Source: an uncultured Verrucomicrobia subdivision 3 bacterium
GTDB taxonomy: Bacteria; Verrucomicrobiota; Verrucomicrobiia; Limisphaerales; UBA11358
Direction of reading: 5' to 3'
DNA: 45,346 bases
Assembly (NCBI GenBank): GCA_903889895.1
Contig: CAISYZ010000135.1
Span: 1 to 45,346 of the forward strand
The notes beneath the pieces are model-generated. The model had not been told where the DNA came from. It worked only from the letters and a program-made list of their open reading frames with translations, and searched no databases. Of this stretch, positions 1-7,748 are shown in pieces; position 1 is the stretch's first letter; each line of letters opens with the position of its first letter. The translations under genes were made by a program, and so were the position numbers.

Positions 1-43
1 CATCCACCAACACTCTTCTGCGAATCTCGGCCCAGTCATTCAT
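1..43 (-). CDS. istA: IS21-family transposase IstA, N-terminal 14 residues only (partial)
   Basis: From the ATG at 43 the minus strand reads MNDWAEIRRRVLVD and then leaves the window. The pattern W-x-x-I-R-R-R-V-L-V-(E/D) after a short leader is, from memory, the usual start of one group of IS21-family IstA transposases, which are DDE enzymes working with the IstB ATPase. The short length forbids a domain call, so the assignment rests on this N-terminal pattern plus the IS21-like end immediately upstream (44-139). Confidence 0.65.
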   Translation of the reverse strand, partial: MNDWAEIRRRVLVD

Positions 44-139
44 ATTGCGATACATGCTTCATTGTTAATGAAGATGCCGCACTTTTGAACCGCCGCGTCA
101 CACACATGACCCCGCCGCACTTTTCAGCCGCCGTTTACA
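1..139 (-). mobile_element. IS21-family insertion sequence, one end only (cut by window start)
   Basis: Read on the minus strand, the element begins TGTAAACGGCGG at position 139, just outside a disrupted gene, and leads into the start of an IstA-like transposase at 43. Two copies of an 11-base block (gccgcactttt on the plus strand, 76-86 and 114-124), each followed closely by ccgccg, lie 38 bp apart. Repeated subterminal blocks and TGT...ACA ends are known features of IS21-family elements. The rest of the element, the other end and the target-site duplication lie outside the window. The boundary at 139 is inferred from the TGT terminus and from where the host reading frame loses sense. Confidence 0.72.
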
Positions 140-825
140 GTCCAGTCAGTGGCTTTATCGCCCGGCGAATTGCCGATACCGAGATCACAGCCCGTGCCAC
201 CCCTAACCCAATCGTTAAAAGCGAAAAGGGTTTGCTTCGCCTCATAGTTATGCACCTGCATCGAGCCGTAGTTGCCACTATTGGACATCATGTCTCCAAA
301 ATCAAACGCCTTGGCCGAGGCATCGGGAATATTCAACGCGTTTCCAGGACTGTAACTGTTGGGCCAGAACTCAATGTTCCCCCTGAAGCCGGATCCCATG
401 GTGATTTCCTTCACGTTCGAGAACACGTTCAAGTTGGCGACATATTGCTGGAACACGGCCTTTGACTCGAAGGTGGGCACGCCGATTTTCCCCGCGTCAT
501 CGGTGAACGCATCCATCGAAACATAGACCCACTGCGACTGGCCACCCTTGGTCAGTTCGAGCAAGTAAGCCACCCGGTCAAAGGGCTTGGTGATCTGCGC
601 ACTGTTGTTCGCATCATAGGCGATTGTTTTGCCGGCCTTGCCAATATCAAGATCGTAAACCAGTTGGTAGTCTTTGGCTTCGGAAATGGTGGCCAAGACG
701 TCTTGCTTGGTGTCGCCGTCGGCTTTTGTTTCAGCCGCCGGCAACAGGTTGCCGCAGAGGAAAAACAGGACGGCCAAACCGGCAAGGATTTTTCGGATGA
801 AGAAGGGAGTGTGGATTGTTTTCAT
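124..825 (-). pseudogene. Secreted protein of unknown function, 3' end replaced by the IS21 element
   Basis: The likely start is the ATG at 825, because it begins a clear signal peptide (MKTIHTPFF, then a hydrophobic stretch ending near LLPAAET); the open frame extends 22 codons further upstream without support. The mature part has no catalytic motif I recognise. Its second half (MDAFTDDAGKIGVP, GNIEFWPNSY, GSMQVHNYEAKQTLFAFNDW, GIGNSPG) resembles, from memory, a C-terminal module found in secreted PVC-group proteins annotated as sialate O-acetylesterase-like. The reading frame runs into the IS end at 139: after ...ATDWT it takes VNGG and a stop from the element. In relatives I recall about 20-25 more residues after DWT, so the gene is probably truncated by insertion, though most of the fold may survive. 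An activator-type promoter at 1182-1240 points toward it. Confidence 0.6.
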
Positions 826-1181
826 GTTTGTTTGGTGATATTGAGAATCTGTCAAAGGGTGGCTCGCATTATGAGGTGAGTGGGGAGACATAAAGATGCT
901 CGGTTCAGACCGGTGATGGTCTCGGTGGCTATGTGGGGCGCGAACGCAACCGTTTGGAACTGGAGTTCAAATGCATATGTTGGAACCTGAAACGGCTGGC
1001 CACTTTGAGTGGGGCATGAAAAACCATGCCGCAACCGCCCACCGCCGACCGAAAATGACCGACCGCGCGGCGCAAAAGCGCCTCGGACTTGAGTTGTGCA
1101 AACGATTTTCATGTTGAAAAATGTCGGTGGCATTAAAACAAACAGCTCAAACGGCCTTTTTCAGAGGTATCATTTTGCAAA

Positions 1182-1240
1182 TGATAATTCAAATGCCCCC
1201 AAAAAAAGAATCGCATTTTCGCTCCAATTGTATGCATTTT
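1182..1240 (-). promoter_or_regulatory. AraC-type operator (TGC-N18-TGC) and -10-like box, facing left
   Basis: On the minus strand two TGC triplets, at 1236-1234 and 1215-1213, are 21 bp apart, with the middle ATACAATTGGAGCGAAAA almost the same as in the other four sites. A -10-like TATCAT starts 29 bp after the second TGC (about 1186-1181 on the plus scale). It would direct transcription toward the truncated secreted-protein gene starting at 825, leaving an untranslated leader of roughly 350 nt. Confidence 0.55.
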
Positions 1241-1463
1241 CGTTGAAGCTCATGGAGCCGACATTGCGCCCGCCAATCTCTTGGGGAAATCCGTTGAATG
1301 CCGATTTATTACCCAGTTGTCCCGCAGGATTGAGTGTTGAGGTGTAAAAATGCGAATCTTGACTTTGGTCGTATACCGTTTGCCTTTCATTGTCTGGTCC
1401 TTTCTTGCGTCGCAGACTGACACAGTGGGTGGCTCGAAGCACTCTAGGTCACGTCAGCTGGAA

Positions 1464-1491
1464 GCCACCGGGAAAGTTGCCGGTGGTTTTT
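1464..1491 (+). terminator. Rho-independent terminator, orphan
   Basis: A 7-bp perfect stem CCACCGG / CCGGTGG (1465-1471 and 1480-1486) with an 8-nt loop is followed directly by TTTTT. The T-run shows it works on plus-strand transcripts. No recognisable gene ends just upstream, so it may insulate the plus-strand catabolic operon, end an unknown small RNA, or be left over from a lost gene. Confidence 0.7.
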
Positions 1492-1645
1492 GTCGTGGCG
1501 AAAAGTATTCTGAAATTTCAACCCACTTGGATGAACTAAAAACCCTCCTCACACAAGAATGTTCTCGCGATGTTCAAACCCCCATTAAAGATAGTTCTGG
1601 TTAGCTTCAAGAAGACACATGATCTCCGCTGACAGTCGGAATCAT

Positions 1646-1706
1646 TTTGCATGGTTTTGAAGCGAAAATGCTATTCATTACTCTCGTCCGAATCAGTTAT
1701 CTTCCC
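1646..1706 (+). promoter_or_regulatory. AraC-type operator (TGC-N18-TGC) and -10-like box before the uronate catabolic operon
   Basis: TGC at 1648-1650 and at 1669-1671 are 21 bp apart. The middle, GGTTTTGAAGCGAAAA, shares TTGAAGCGAAA with the sites at 15636 and 38110. A weak -10-like TATCTT starts 29 bp after the second TGC (1698-1703). The predicted transcript would start near 1710, about 300 nt before the aldolase start codon at 2013. Confidence 0.55.
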
Positions 1707-1770
1707 AGCAAACATCAAAAATTCAAGAACAACGCCAAAGTGATTCGCGCATTTTTAGAAAATCTGGAAA

Positions 1771-2004
1771 ATGAAAATAACCGCCACCTGCTTAAATATG
1801 CTCATAGTTGGTGCCTTTATGTTGGCCAACCCACCTGTCCTCACTGACGGTAGCGACGGGAACCTCGGCAAAGAGAAAGCCTCGTATACTTCCTCAACTG
1901 CCGGGATTAACAGCATTCTTTTACAGGCCCGTTTGAGTATCCCGGACCGGGCGACAGCGAACTTAAAGCATGGTGATAGTTTGCGGCATGAAAAAGGTGA
2001 ATGA
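1771..2004 (+). CDS. Possible small exported or leader protein, 77 residues (uncertain)
   Basis: This short open frame starts about 60 nt after the predicted transcription start and ends 8 bp before the aldolase start codon. Its first 25 residues (MKITATCLNMLIVGAFMLANP) look like a signal peptide or a single membrane segment; the remainder is polar and resembles nothing I know. Its place between an operator/promoter and the first enzyme gene is the only contextual support. It may equally be chance coding potential in a long leader. Confidence 0.2.
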   Translation: MKITATCLNMLIVGAFMLANPPVLTDGSDGNLGKEKASYTSSTAGINSILLQARLSIPDRATANLKHGDSLRHEKGE

Positions 2005-2012
2005 TATTATAA

Positions 2013-2645
2013 ATGCACACAACCGATTTATTTAAACAGCGGCTAATTTGCGTCGTGGTCATTGATCGTGCTGATCAAGCCGTGCCACTTGCTGGGGCTC
2101 TGGTTGCCGGAGGCCTCAACAATATAGAAGTTACATTTCGCACCGCTGGCGCGGCGGAATTCATCAAACTGATTCGCGAGGCAATTCCCAGCGCCATCGT
2201 CGGAGCGGGCACGCTGCTGACGGCAGATCAGGTGAAGCAGGCTGTGGATGCCGGTGCACAATTTGGTGTGTCTCCCGGTTTGAGCGAGGCCGTCTCTAAA
2301 GCCGCCCATGAAGCCGGACTGTCATTGTTTCCCGGCGTTGTGACACCAACCGAGATTATTCGTGCGCTGGACTTGGGCTGGACTTACCTGAAATTTTTCC
2401 CAGCAGAAACCTTCGGCGGAATCAACGCCTTGAAGTCGCTGATTGGCCCGTTCGGTCATACTGGTGTGAAATTTATTCCGACCGGCGGCATCACGGCGGT
2501 GACACTGCCGGATTATCTGGCGATGCCCCAGGTGGCAGCTGTTGGTGGTTCATGGATGGCCGACCGCAAGTTGGTGGCGGAAAACCAATGGGGCAAGATT
2601 ACCAAACTCGCAGTAGAGGCGGTCAAAATGACGCAACCGGTGTAA
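2013..2645 (+). CDS. eda: 2-dehydro-3-deoxyphosphogluconate (KDPG) aldolase / 4-hydroxy-2-oxoglutarate aldolase
   Basis: This is a class I aldolase that splits KDPG into pyruvate and glyceraldehyde 3-phosphate, the last step of unsaturated uronate breakdown, in the cytoplasm. The 210-residue length is normal for the family. Visible family features are the IEVTFRT strand with the catalytic Glu at 39, VGAGTLLT (residues 63-70), FGVSPG (84-89), FPGVVTPTE (106-114), the Schiff-base Lys127 in YLKFFPAE and the phosphate-binding PTGGI segment. It is the first enzyme of a plus-strand run followed 22 bp later by a PfkB kinase. The nearest promoter is the activator site at 1646-1706. The only doubt is whether another keto-acid aldolase substrate is preferred. 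Confidence 0.93.
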   Translation: MHTTDLFKQRLICVVVIDRADQAVPLAGALVAGGLNNIEVTFRTAGAAEFIKLIREAIPSAIVGAGTLLTADQVKQAVDAGAQFGVSPGLSEAVSKAAHEAGLSLFPGVVTPTEIIRALDLGWTYLKFFPAETFGGINALKSLIGPFGHTGVKFIPTGGITAVTLPDYLAMPQVAAVGGSWMADRKLVAENQWGKITKLAVEAVKMTQPV

Positions 2646-2667
2646 GCTCAAATTTCAAAGAAAAAAT

Positions 2668-3765
2668 ATGGCCATTCAACTACGCGACGAATCTTCCTGC
2701 AAATACGACCAGATTTCCCTCGGAGAAATCATGCTGCGGCTTGACCCCGGCGAGGGGCGCGTCCGCACCGCGCGCTCGTTCACCGCGTGGGAAGGCGGCG
2801 GCGAATACAACACCTCGCGCGGCCTCCGCAAATGTTTCGGCAAAAAAACCGCCGTCTGCACGGCGTTCGTGGACAACGAAGTCGGCCACCTCATCGAAGA
2901 TTTCATCATGCAGGGCGGCGTCGCCACCGACTTCATCAAGTGGCGCGAGGACGACGGCATCGGTCGCAGCATCCGTAACGGCCTGAACTTCACCGAGCGC
3001 GGCTTCGGCATCCGGGGCGCGGTGGGCGTGTCTGACCGTGGCAACTCTGCGGCGTCGCAGCTCAAGCCGGGCGATTTTGACTGGGATTTAATTTTCGGAA
3101 AAATTGGCACACGCTGGTTCCATACCGGCGGCATCTTCGCGGCGCTTTCGGAATCCACGGTGGCACTGGCGATTGAGGCGGTGAAAGCGGCAAAGAAACA
3201 CGGCGTCATCGTCAGCTACGATTTGAACTACCGCCCGTCGCTCTGGAAAACCATCGGCGGTCTCAAGAAAGCGCAGGAAGTGAACCGCGAAATCGCGAAG
3301 TATGTGGACGTGATGATCGGCAACGAGGAGGATTTCACCGCTTCGCTTGGCTTTGAAGTGAAAGGCGCAGACCACAACTTGAGCACCATCGAAACGGATG
3401 CGTTCAAGGCGATGATTGAGACCGCCGTGAAGGCGTATCCGAATTTCAAGGTGGCCGCGACGACGCTGCGCCGTGTCATTACCGCGACGAAGAATGACTG
3501 GAGCGCGATTCTCTGGCACGACGGGAAATTCTTCGAGAGTCGGAAATATCCCGAGCTAGAAATTTTGGATCGCGTGGGTGGCGGCGACAGTTTCGCCAGC
3601 GGCTTGCAATTCGGTTTCCTTGAATTCAACGATGCACAAAAGGCCGTAGAATATGGCGCGGCGCACGGCGCGCTGGCTTCCACCACGCCCGGCGACACGA
3701 GCATGGCCACGCGGAAGGAAGTCGAAAAAACCTTCGGCGGCGGCAGTGCCCGGGTCCAACGATAA
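2668..3765 (+). CDS. PfkB-family sugar kinase, probable 2-keto-3-deoxygluconate (KDG) kinase
   Basis: This 365-residue ribokinase-fold enzyme would phosphorylate KDG to KDPG with ATP. The N-terminal strand reads ISLGEIMLRLDPGEGRV, as in KdgK-like members, followed by the substrate-lid region WEGGGEYNTSRGL. The PfkB signature DRVGGGDSFASG lies at residues 301-312, with Asp307 as the catalytic base and the glycines forming the anion hole. It sits between KDPG aldolase and a second PfkB kinase, with gaps of 22 and 9 bp, which makes an operon likely. The KDG assignment comes from this context (aldolase, KduI and KduD close by) rather than from a substrate-specific motif. The protein is longer than E. 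coli KdgK (about 310 residues). Confidence 0.82.
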   Translation: MAIQLRDESSCKYDQISLGEIMLRLDPGEGRVRTARSFTAWEGGGEYNTSRGLRKCFGKKTAVCTAFVDNEVGHLIEDFIMQGGVATDFIKWREDDGIGRSIRNGLNFTERGFGIRGAVGVSDRGNSAASQLKPGDFDWDLIFGKIGTRWFHTGGIFAALSESTVALAIEAVKAAKKHGVIVSYDLNYRPSLWKTIGGLKKAQEVNREIAKYVDVMIGNEEDFTASLGFEVKGADHNLSTIETDAFKAMIETAVKAYPNFKVAATTLRRVITATKNDWSAILWHDGKFFESRKYPELEILDRVGGGDSFASGLQFGFLEFNDAQKAVEYGAAHGALASTTPGDTSMATRKEVEKTFGGGSARVQR

Positions 3766-3774
3766 ATCTCGATT

Positions 3775-4902
3775 ATGATCTCTCCATCCATACGGGAACA
3801 ATGTGCCAGCCTGTTGCTGGCAGCCGAGGTTCAGTCCCGTCAAATAAAAGCCTTCATCGGCTTGGACGGATTTGTGGACGAAATCCTGCATGTGGTGGAC
3901 AAACGCGAGAGCGTCGAATCTTACCGGAGGCTGACCAAAATTTCGCAATTTGCCGTGCGCATCGCCGCCGCTGGTGGCCGCAGCACGAACATTGAACTGG
4001 TTGCCCAACTGGCCAAGCTCGGCGGCAATGGCCCGATCATGGCCAACGCCATGGCCAATCTGGGCGTGCAGGTGGCGTATCTGGGCTTGCTGGGCTATCC
4101 ACAATTGAATCCTGTCTTTGCGGAATTTGCGAGACGCGCGGAAGTGCATTCCATCGGCGAACCGGGGCGCACCGATGCCCTGGAATTTGAGGACGGCAAG
4201 ATCATGCTGGGAAAAACCCAGCCGTTAAGCCAGATGAACTGGGAAAACCTTTGCGCCCGGTTTGGCCAGGATAAATTCCGCGCGCGAATCGAGGCCGCTG
4301 ATTTTGTTGGCTGCGTCAACTGGACAATGCTCCCCAAGATGAACGACATCTGGTTGGCCATGCTCGACGAGGTTTGTCCCGCGTTGACCGGCCCGCGCCG
4401 AAAGCTGTTCGTGGATCTATGCGACCCGGAAAAACGCACCCCGGCGGATATCGGCCAGATGCTGAAACTGCTGGTTGAGTTTGAAAAATACTTTCAAGTC
4501 ATTTTGGGACTGAACGAAAAGGAGGCGTGTGAAATCGGACAACATCTTGGATTGGCTGTGGATTACCAGTCCGCCGCAGGTCTCACCGCGCTGGCGGTCA
4601 AGATTCAGGAACGGCTGCCTATATCGTCGTTGGTGGTTCATCCCACCGCCTACGCCATGACAGTGACCCAAGGCAAAGCTTGTGTTGTGGCCGGGCCGTT
4701 TACGCCCAAACCACTCATCACCACCGGGGCTGGCGACCATTTTAACGCCGGCTTCTGTCTCGGAAAACTGCTGGGTTTTTCTGATGAACATTGCTTGCTG
4801 ACAGGAGTGGCCACCAGCGGGTGTTATGTGCGGACAGCACAAAGCCCCACACTGGCGGACTTGGCGCAATTGCTCCGCGCGTGGCCAGAGAACAATGCCT
4901 AA
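3775..4902 (+). CDS. PfkB-family carbohydrate kinase, substrate unknown
   Basis: This is a second ribokinase-fold protein of 375 residues. The N-terminal region has GLDGFVDEI, then AAAGGRSTNIELVAQLAKLGGNGPI (written here as overlapping pieces AAAGGRSTNIE and AKLGGNGPIMANAM), which corresponds to the sugar-binding face. The PfkB signature TTGAGDHFNAGF is complete, with catalytic Asp321. It differs clearly from the KDG kinase next door and is not a recent duplicate. It starts 9 bp after that gene, so it is probably co-transcribed. It might phosphorylate a different monosaccharide released from the same polymer (a pentose, deoxyhexose or ketohexose), but nothing in the sequence decides which. 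Confidence 0.8.
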   Translation: MISPSIREQCASLLLAAEVQSRQIKAFIGLDGFVDEILHVVDKRESVESYRRLTKISQFAVRIAAAGGRSTNIELVAQLAKLGGNGPIMANAMANLGVQVAYLGLLGYPQLNPVFAEFARRAEVHSIGEPGRTDALEFEDGKIMLGKTQPLSQMNWENLCARFGQDKFRARIEAADFVGCVNWTMLPKMNDIWLAMLDEVCPALTGPRRKLFVDLCDPEKRTPADIGQMLKLLVEFEKYFQVILGLNEKEACEIGQHLGLAVDYQSAAGLTALAVKIQERLPISSLVVHPTAYAMTVTQGKACVVAGPFTPKPLITTGAGDHFNAGFCLGKLLGFSDEHCLLTGVATSGCYVRTAQSPTLADLAQLLRAWPENNA

Positions 4903-4942
4903 AACATCACCTTCACACCAAAATCCGACCAACCAAATTACT

Positions 4943-5794
4943 ATGAACTCCGAAAACAAGTTTCCAGATTCCATCCGCCGCACGCCGCGCCCGCAGGACG
5001 TCGTCGGCCTGTCCACGCAGGAACTGCGCGACACGTTTCAAATTTCCGGGCTCTTCGTTCTTGGTGAACTTGTCGCCCATTTCACCGACCTTGACCGGCT
5101 CGTGGTCGGTGGCGTGATGCCAACCGAAAAGGCCATCGAGTTGCCGAACCACAAAGAAACCGGCCGCGCCTTTTTCCTCGAACGCCGCGAACTCGGTGCC
5201 ATCAACATCGGCGGCGCGGGCAAGGTTATCGCCGATGGCCAGGCCTTTACGCTCGACAAGCTGGACTGCGTTTATCTGCCGATGGGCACGAAGTCCGTTT
5301 CGTTCGCCAGCGATGACGCAAAAAATCCGGCGAAATTTTATTTCCTCTCGTGCCCAGCGCACGCAACGCATCCGGCCCGAATGATGAAATCCGCCGAAGC
5401 CGCGCCGGTGAACCTTGGTTCGCAAGAGACGTCCAACAAGCGCACGATTTACAAATTCATCCACCAGGGCGGCATCCAGAGCTGCCAGCTTGTCATGGGA
5501 CTCACCGCGCTGGAACCGGGCAACGTCTGGAATTCCTTCCCGCCGCACACGCACTGGCGGCGCACGGAGATTTATTTCTACTTCGACCTCGGCGACAAGA
5601 TTCTCGCGCATTTTCTCGGCGAACCGCAGGAGACGCGCCATTTGTTCCTGCACAACGAGGATGTAGCGCTCTCGCCGAACTGGTCCATGCACTTCGGCTG
5701 CGGCACGGGAAATTACAAATTCATCTGGGGCATGGCCGGCGAAAACCAGGTGTTCGACGATATGGACGCCGTGAAGCCGCTGGATTTGAGATAA
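4943..5794 (+). CDS. kduI: 5-dehydro-4-deoxy-D-glucuronate isomerase (DKI isomerase)
   Basis: KduI converts 5-keto-4-deoxyuronate, which forms when an unsaturated uronic acid is released, into 3-deoxy-D-glycero-2,5-hexodiulosonate. I chose the ATG at 4943 (283 residues) because the family normally starts a few residues before IRRTPRPQDV and because an upstream start would overlap the kinase gene. The metal-binding cupin motif HTHWRRTE supplies His202, His204 and Glu209, and the fourth ligand is probably His250 in WSMHFG. The stretch from QETRH to FIWGMAGENQVFDDMD matches the E. coli enzyme closely as I remember it. It is followed 4 bp later by the beta-helix protein. Confidence 0.95.
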   Translation: MNSENKFPDSIRRTPRPQDVVGLSTQELRDTFQISGLFVLGELVAHFTDLDRLVVGGVMPTEKAIELPNHKETGRAFFLERRELGAINIGGAGKVIADGQAFTLDKLDCVYLPMGTKSVSFASDDAKNPAKFYFLSCPAHATHPARMMKSAEAAPVNLGSQETSNKRTIYKFIHQGGIQSCQLVMGLTALEPGNVWNSFPPHTHWRRTEIYFYFDLGDKILAHFLGEPQETRHLFLHNEDVALSPNWSMHFGCGTGNYKFIWGMAGENQVFDDMDAVKPLDLR

Positions 5795-5798
5795 TTTT

Positions 5799-7697
5799 AT
5801 GAGCAATAATAAATTTGCAGACAAAGCGGCATTCTTGTTTATCGTATTCTCAGTTGCCGCCACTACACAGGCCAACACCTTTCACGTTGCCATCGCTGGC
5901 AACGATGCCAACTCCGGCACGGAGAAAATGCCGTTCCGCACGATCCAGCACGCCGCCAATCTAGCCCAACCGGGCGACACCATCACCGTGCATGAAGGCG
6001 TTTATCGCGAACGCGTCACTCCGCCGCGCGGCGGCAAGTCGGATAGAAAGCGGATTATCTATCAAGCCGCGCCGGGTGAAAAAGTGGAAATCAAAGGGTC
6101 AGAGATAGTCACGAACTGGACGAAAGTTCAGGACGATGTCTGGCAGGCGGTGCTGCCCAATTCATTCTTTTGCGGCTTCAATCCCTTTGGCGATCTCATC
6201 CAAGGCGATTGGTTCAATCGCAAAACCAGTCTGAAGTTCCATACCGGGGAGGTTTATCTCAATGGCGACTCGCTGCTGGAGGCGACGAATTTGGCCGAGG
6301 TGTTGAAACCGATGGGCAGCAACGCGCTTTGGTTCGCAGAAGTGGATGCAACCAACACCGCTCTATGGGCGCAGTTCAAAGGCATTAATCCCAACGAGCA
6401 ATTGGTTGAAGTCAATGTCCGTCAGACCGTGTTTTATCCGGCAAAGACGGGCATCAATTATCTCACCGTGCGCGGTTTCACCCTGAGCCAGGCGGCGACG
6501 CCGTGGGCACCGCCGACAGCGGAGCAGATTGGATTGATTGGCACACACTGGAGCAAGGGTTGGATCATCGAAAGCAATGTAATCAGTCATTCAGTTTGCT
6601 CTGGAATCTCGCTCGGCAAATACGGCGACGAGTGGGACAACCGGGCGCAATCCGCTGCTGGCTATGTCGGCACCATCAATCGCGCGCTGACGAACGGCTG
6701 GAACGAGGCCACCATCGGCCATCACTTGGTTCGCGACAATGTCATCTCGCATTGCGGACAAGCGGGCATCGTAGGCAGCCTGGGGTGCGCATTCAGCACC
6801 ATCACTGGCAATGTGATTCACGATATTGACCAGCCGCTGCTGCTCAACGGCGCGGAAATGGCGGGCATTAAATTTCATGGCGCGGTGGATGTCACCATTT
6901 CCCACAATCATATTTACCGGTGCTGCCGGGGCATCTGGCTGGACTGGATGGCTCAAGGCACGCGGGTTTCTGGAAACCTGATTCACGAAAATCTGTCCGA
7001 TGACCTGTTTTTGGAAGTGGATCACGGGCCGTTTCTCGTGGATAACAATCTCTTTTTGTCGCTTTCGCCGGGAAGTCTTCGGCCAGGGGCGGAAGATTAT
7101 CTCCAGCGAGGAGGGCTTCCGCTCACGACAATTCGCACATGGTCACAGGGCGGGGCTTATGTCCACAATCTAATCGCCGGTGAAATTGAGCGGAAGAGCT
7201 ACGACAAACGCCAGACGCCTTATCTCAAGGCGCATTCCACTGCCATCGCGGGCTTACACAACAATCCGAGTGGCGATGAGCATTACGACAATAATTTGTT
7301 CGTGCGCTGGAGCGATTTGACACCTTACGACACCGCTACGCTGCCTGCCTGGATGGATGGCAATGTGTTCGTATCCGGCACCAAACCAGCCAGCCAGGAA
7401 ATAGCCCCGCTGATCAAACCGGATTTTGATCCGGCGATCAAACTCGTGCCTAGGCCCGATGGTTTTTACCTTGAAATCAAGCTCGATCCGGCTTGGCGCA
7501 CGGAACAAACCCGCAAGCTGGTGGCAAGCAAAACTCTGGGCAAAGCCGCCATTCCCAATCAGCGTTTTGAAAATCCTGACGGATCATCGCTGAAGATTGA
7601 CACGGATTACTTCGGCAACCAGCGGAACGCAAAGAATCCATTCCCCGGCCCGTTCGAGAATCCCAAATTAGGTAATCTCGAGTTCAAAGTGTGGTGA
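5799..7697 (+). CDS. Secreted right-handed parallel beta-helix protein (DUF1565-like), probable polysaccharide-active enzyme
   Basis: A 632-residue protein with a signal peptide ending near TTQANT (about residue 26). The start of the mature chain, FHVAIAGNDANSGT, then PFRTIQHAANLAQPGDTI and VHEGVYRERV, is the usual opening of DUF1565-type beta-helix proteins, many of which are polysaccharide lyases or glycoside hydrolases (for example GH141 or PL6-like). Repeated short helix rungs with Asn and Val ladders run through residues 220-420 (SNVISHSVCSGI, DNVISHCGQAGIVG, GNVIHDID, NHIYRCCRGIW, GNLIHENLSDDLF). It lies between kduI and kduD, so it probably acts on the same uronate-containing polymer outside the cytoplasm. 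The family and bond specificity cannot be fixed by eye. Confidence 0.72.
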   Translation: MSNNKFADKAAFLFIVFSVAATTQANTFHVAIAGNDANSGTEKMPFRTIQHAANLAQPGDTITVHEGVYRERVTPPRGGKSDRKRIIYQAAPGEKVEIKGSEIVTNWTKVQDDVWQAVLPNSFFCGFNPFGDLIQGDWFNRKTSLKFHTGEVYLNGDSLLEATNLAEVLKPMGSNALWFAEVDATNTALWAQFKGINPNEQLVEVNVRQTVFYPAKTGINYLTVRGFTLSQAATPWAPPTAEQIGLIGTHWSKGWIIESNVISHSVCSGISLGKYGDEWDNRAQSAAGYVGTINRALTNGWNEATIGHHLVRDNVISHCGQAGIVGSLGCAFSTITGNVIHDIDQPLLLNGAEMAGIKFHGAVDVTISHNHIYRCCRGIWLDWMAQGTRVSGNLIHENLSDDLFLEVDHGPFLVDNNLFLSLSPGSLRPGAEDYLQRGGLPLTTIRTWSQGGAYVHNLIAGEIERKSYDKRQTPYLKAHSTAIAGLHNNPSGDEHYDNNLFVRWSDLTPYDTATLPAWMDGNVFVSGTKPASQEIAPLIKPDFDPAIKLVPRPDGFYLEIKLDPAWRTEQTRKLVASKTLGKAAIPNQRFENPDGSSLKIDTDYFGNQRNAKNPFPGPFENPKLGNLEFKVW

Positions 7698-7748
7698 TCG
7701 GCGGCGGCATGACAAACACATAAACTTCGACCCATGAAACATGAAATT

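Larger units (their letters stand above)
826..1770. other. Long intergenic region with two outward-facing activator promoters
   Basis: No convincing gene is seen here. Short open frames on both strands lack signal peptides, domains or credible start sites. The region holds a minus-strand operator/promoter (about 1182-1240), an orphan plus-strand terminator (1464-1491) and a plus-strand operator/promoter (about 1646-1706). It therefore behaves as a divergent control region between the IS-disrupted secreted gene and the uronate catabolic operon. Confidence 0.5.

Noticed and set aside
852..1133. Minus-strand 93-residue open frame downstream of the left-facing promoter
   Set aside because: No signal peptide, domain or ribosome-binding site; composition looks like random translation of GC-rich DNA, and it is not coupled to the next gene.
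1176..1198. Second TGC pair on the plus strand just beside the left-facing operator
   Set aside because: The spacing is 18 bp rather than 21 and the sequence between is unrelated to the motif.
1330..1380. Possible sixth operator around the TGC at 1351
   Set aside because: The upstream half reads TTG instead of TGC, the middle lacks AATTGAAG-type bases and no -10 box stands 28-29 bp downstream.
4826..4942. N-terminal extension of KduI upstream of 4943
   Set aside because: It overlaps the kinase gene, is rich in Arg, Thr and His without similarity to KduI, and the family begins near the ATG at 4943.
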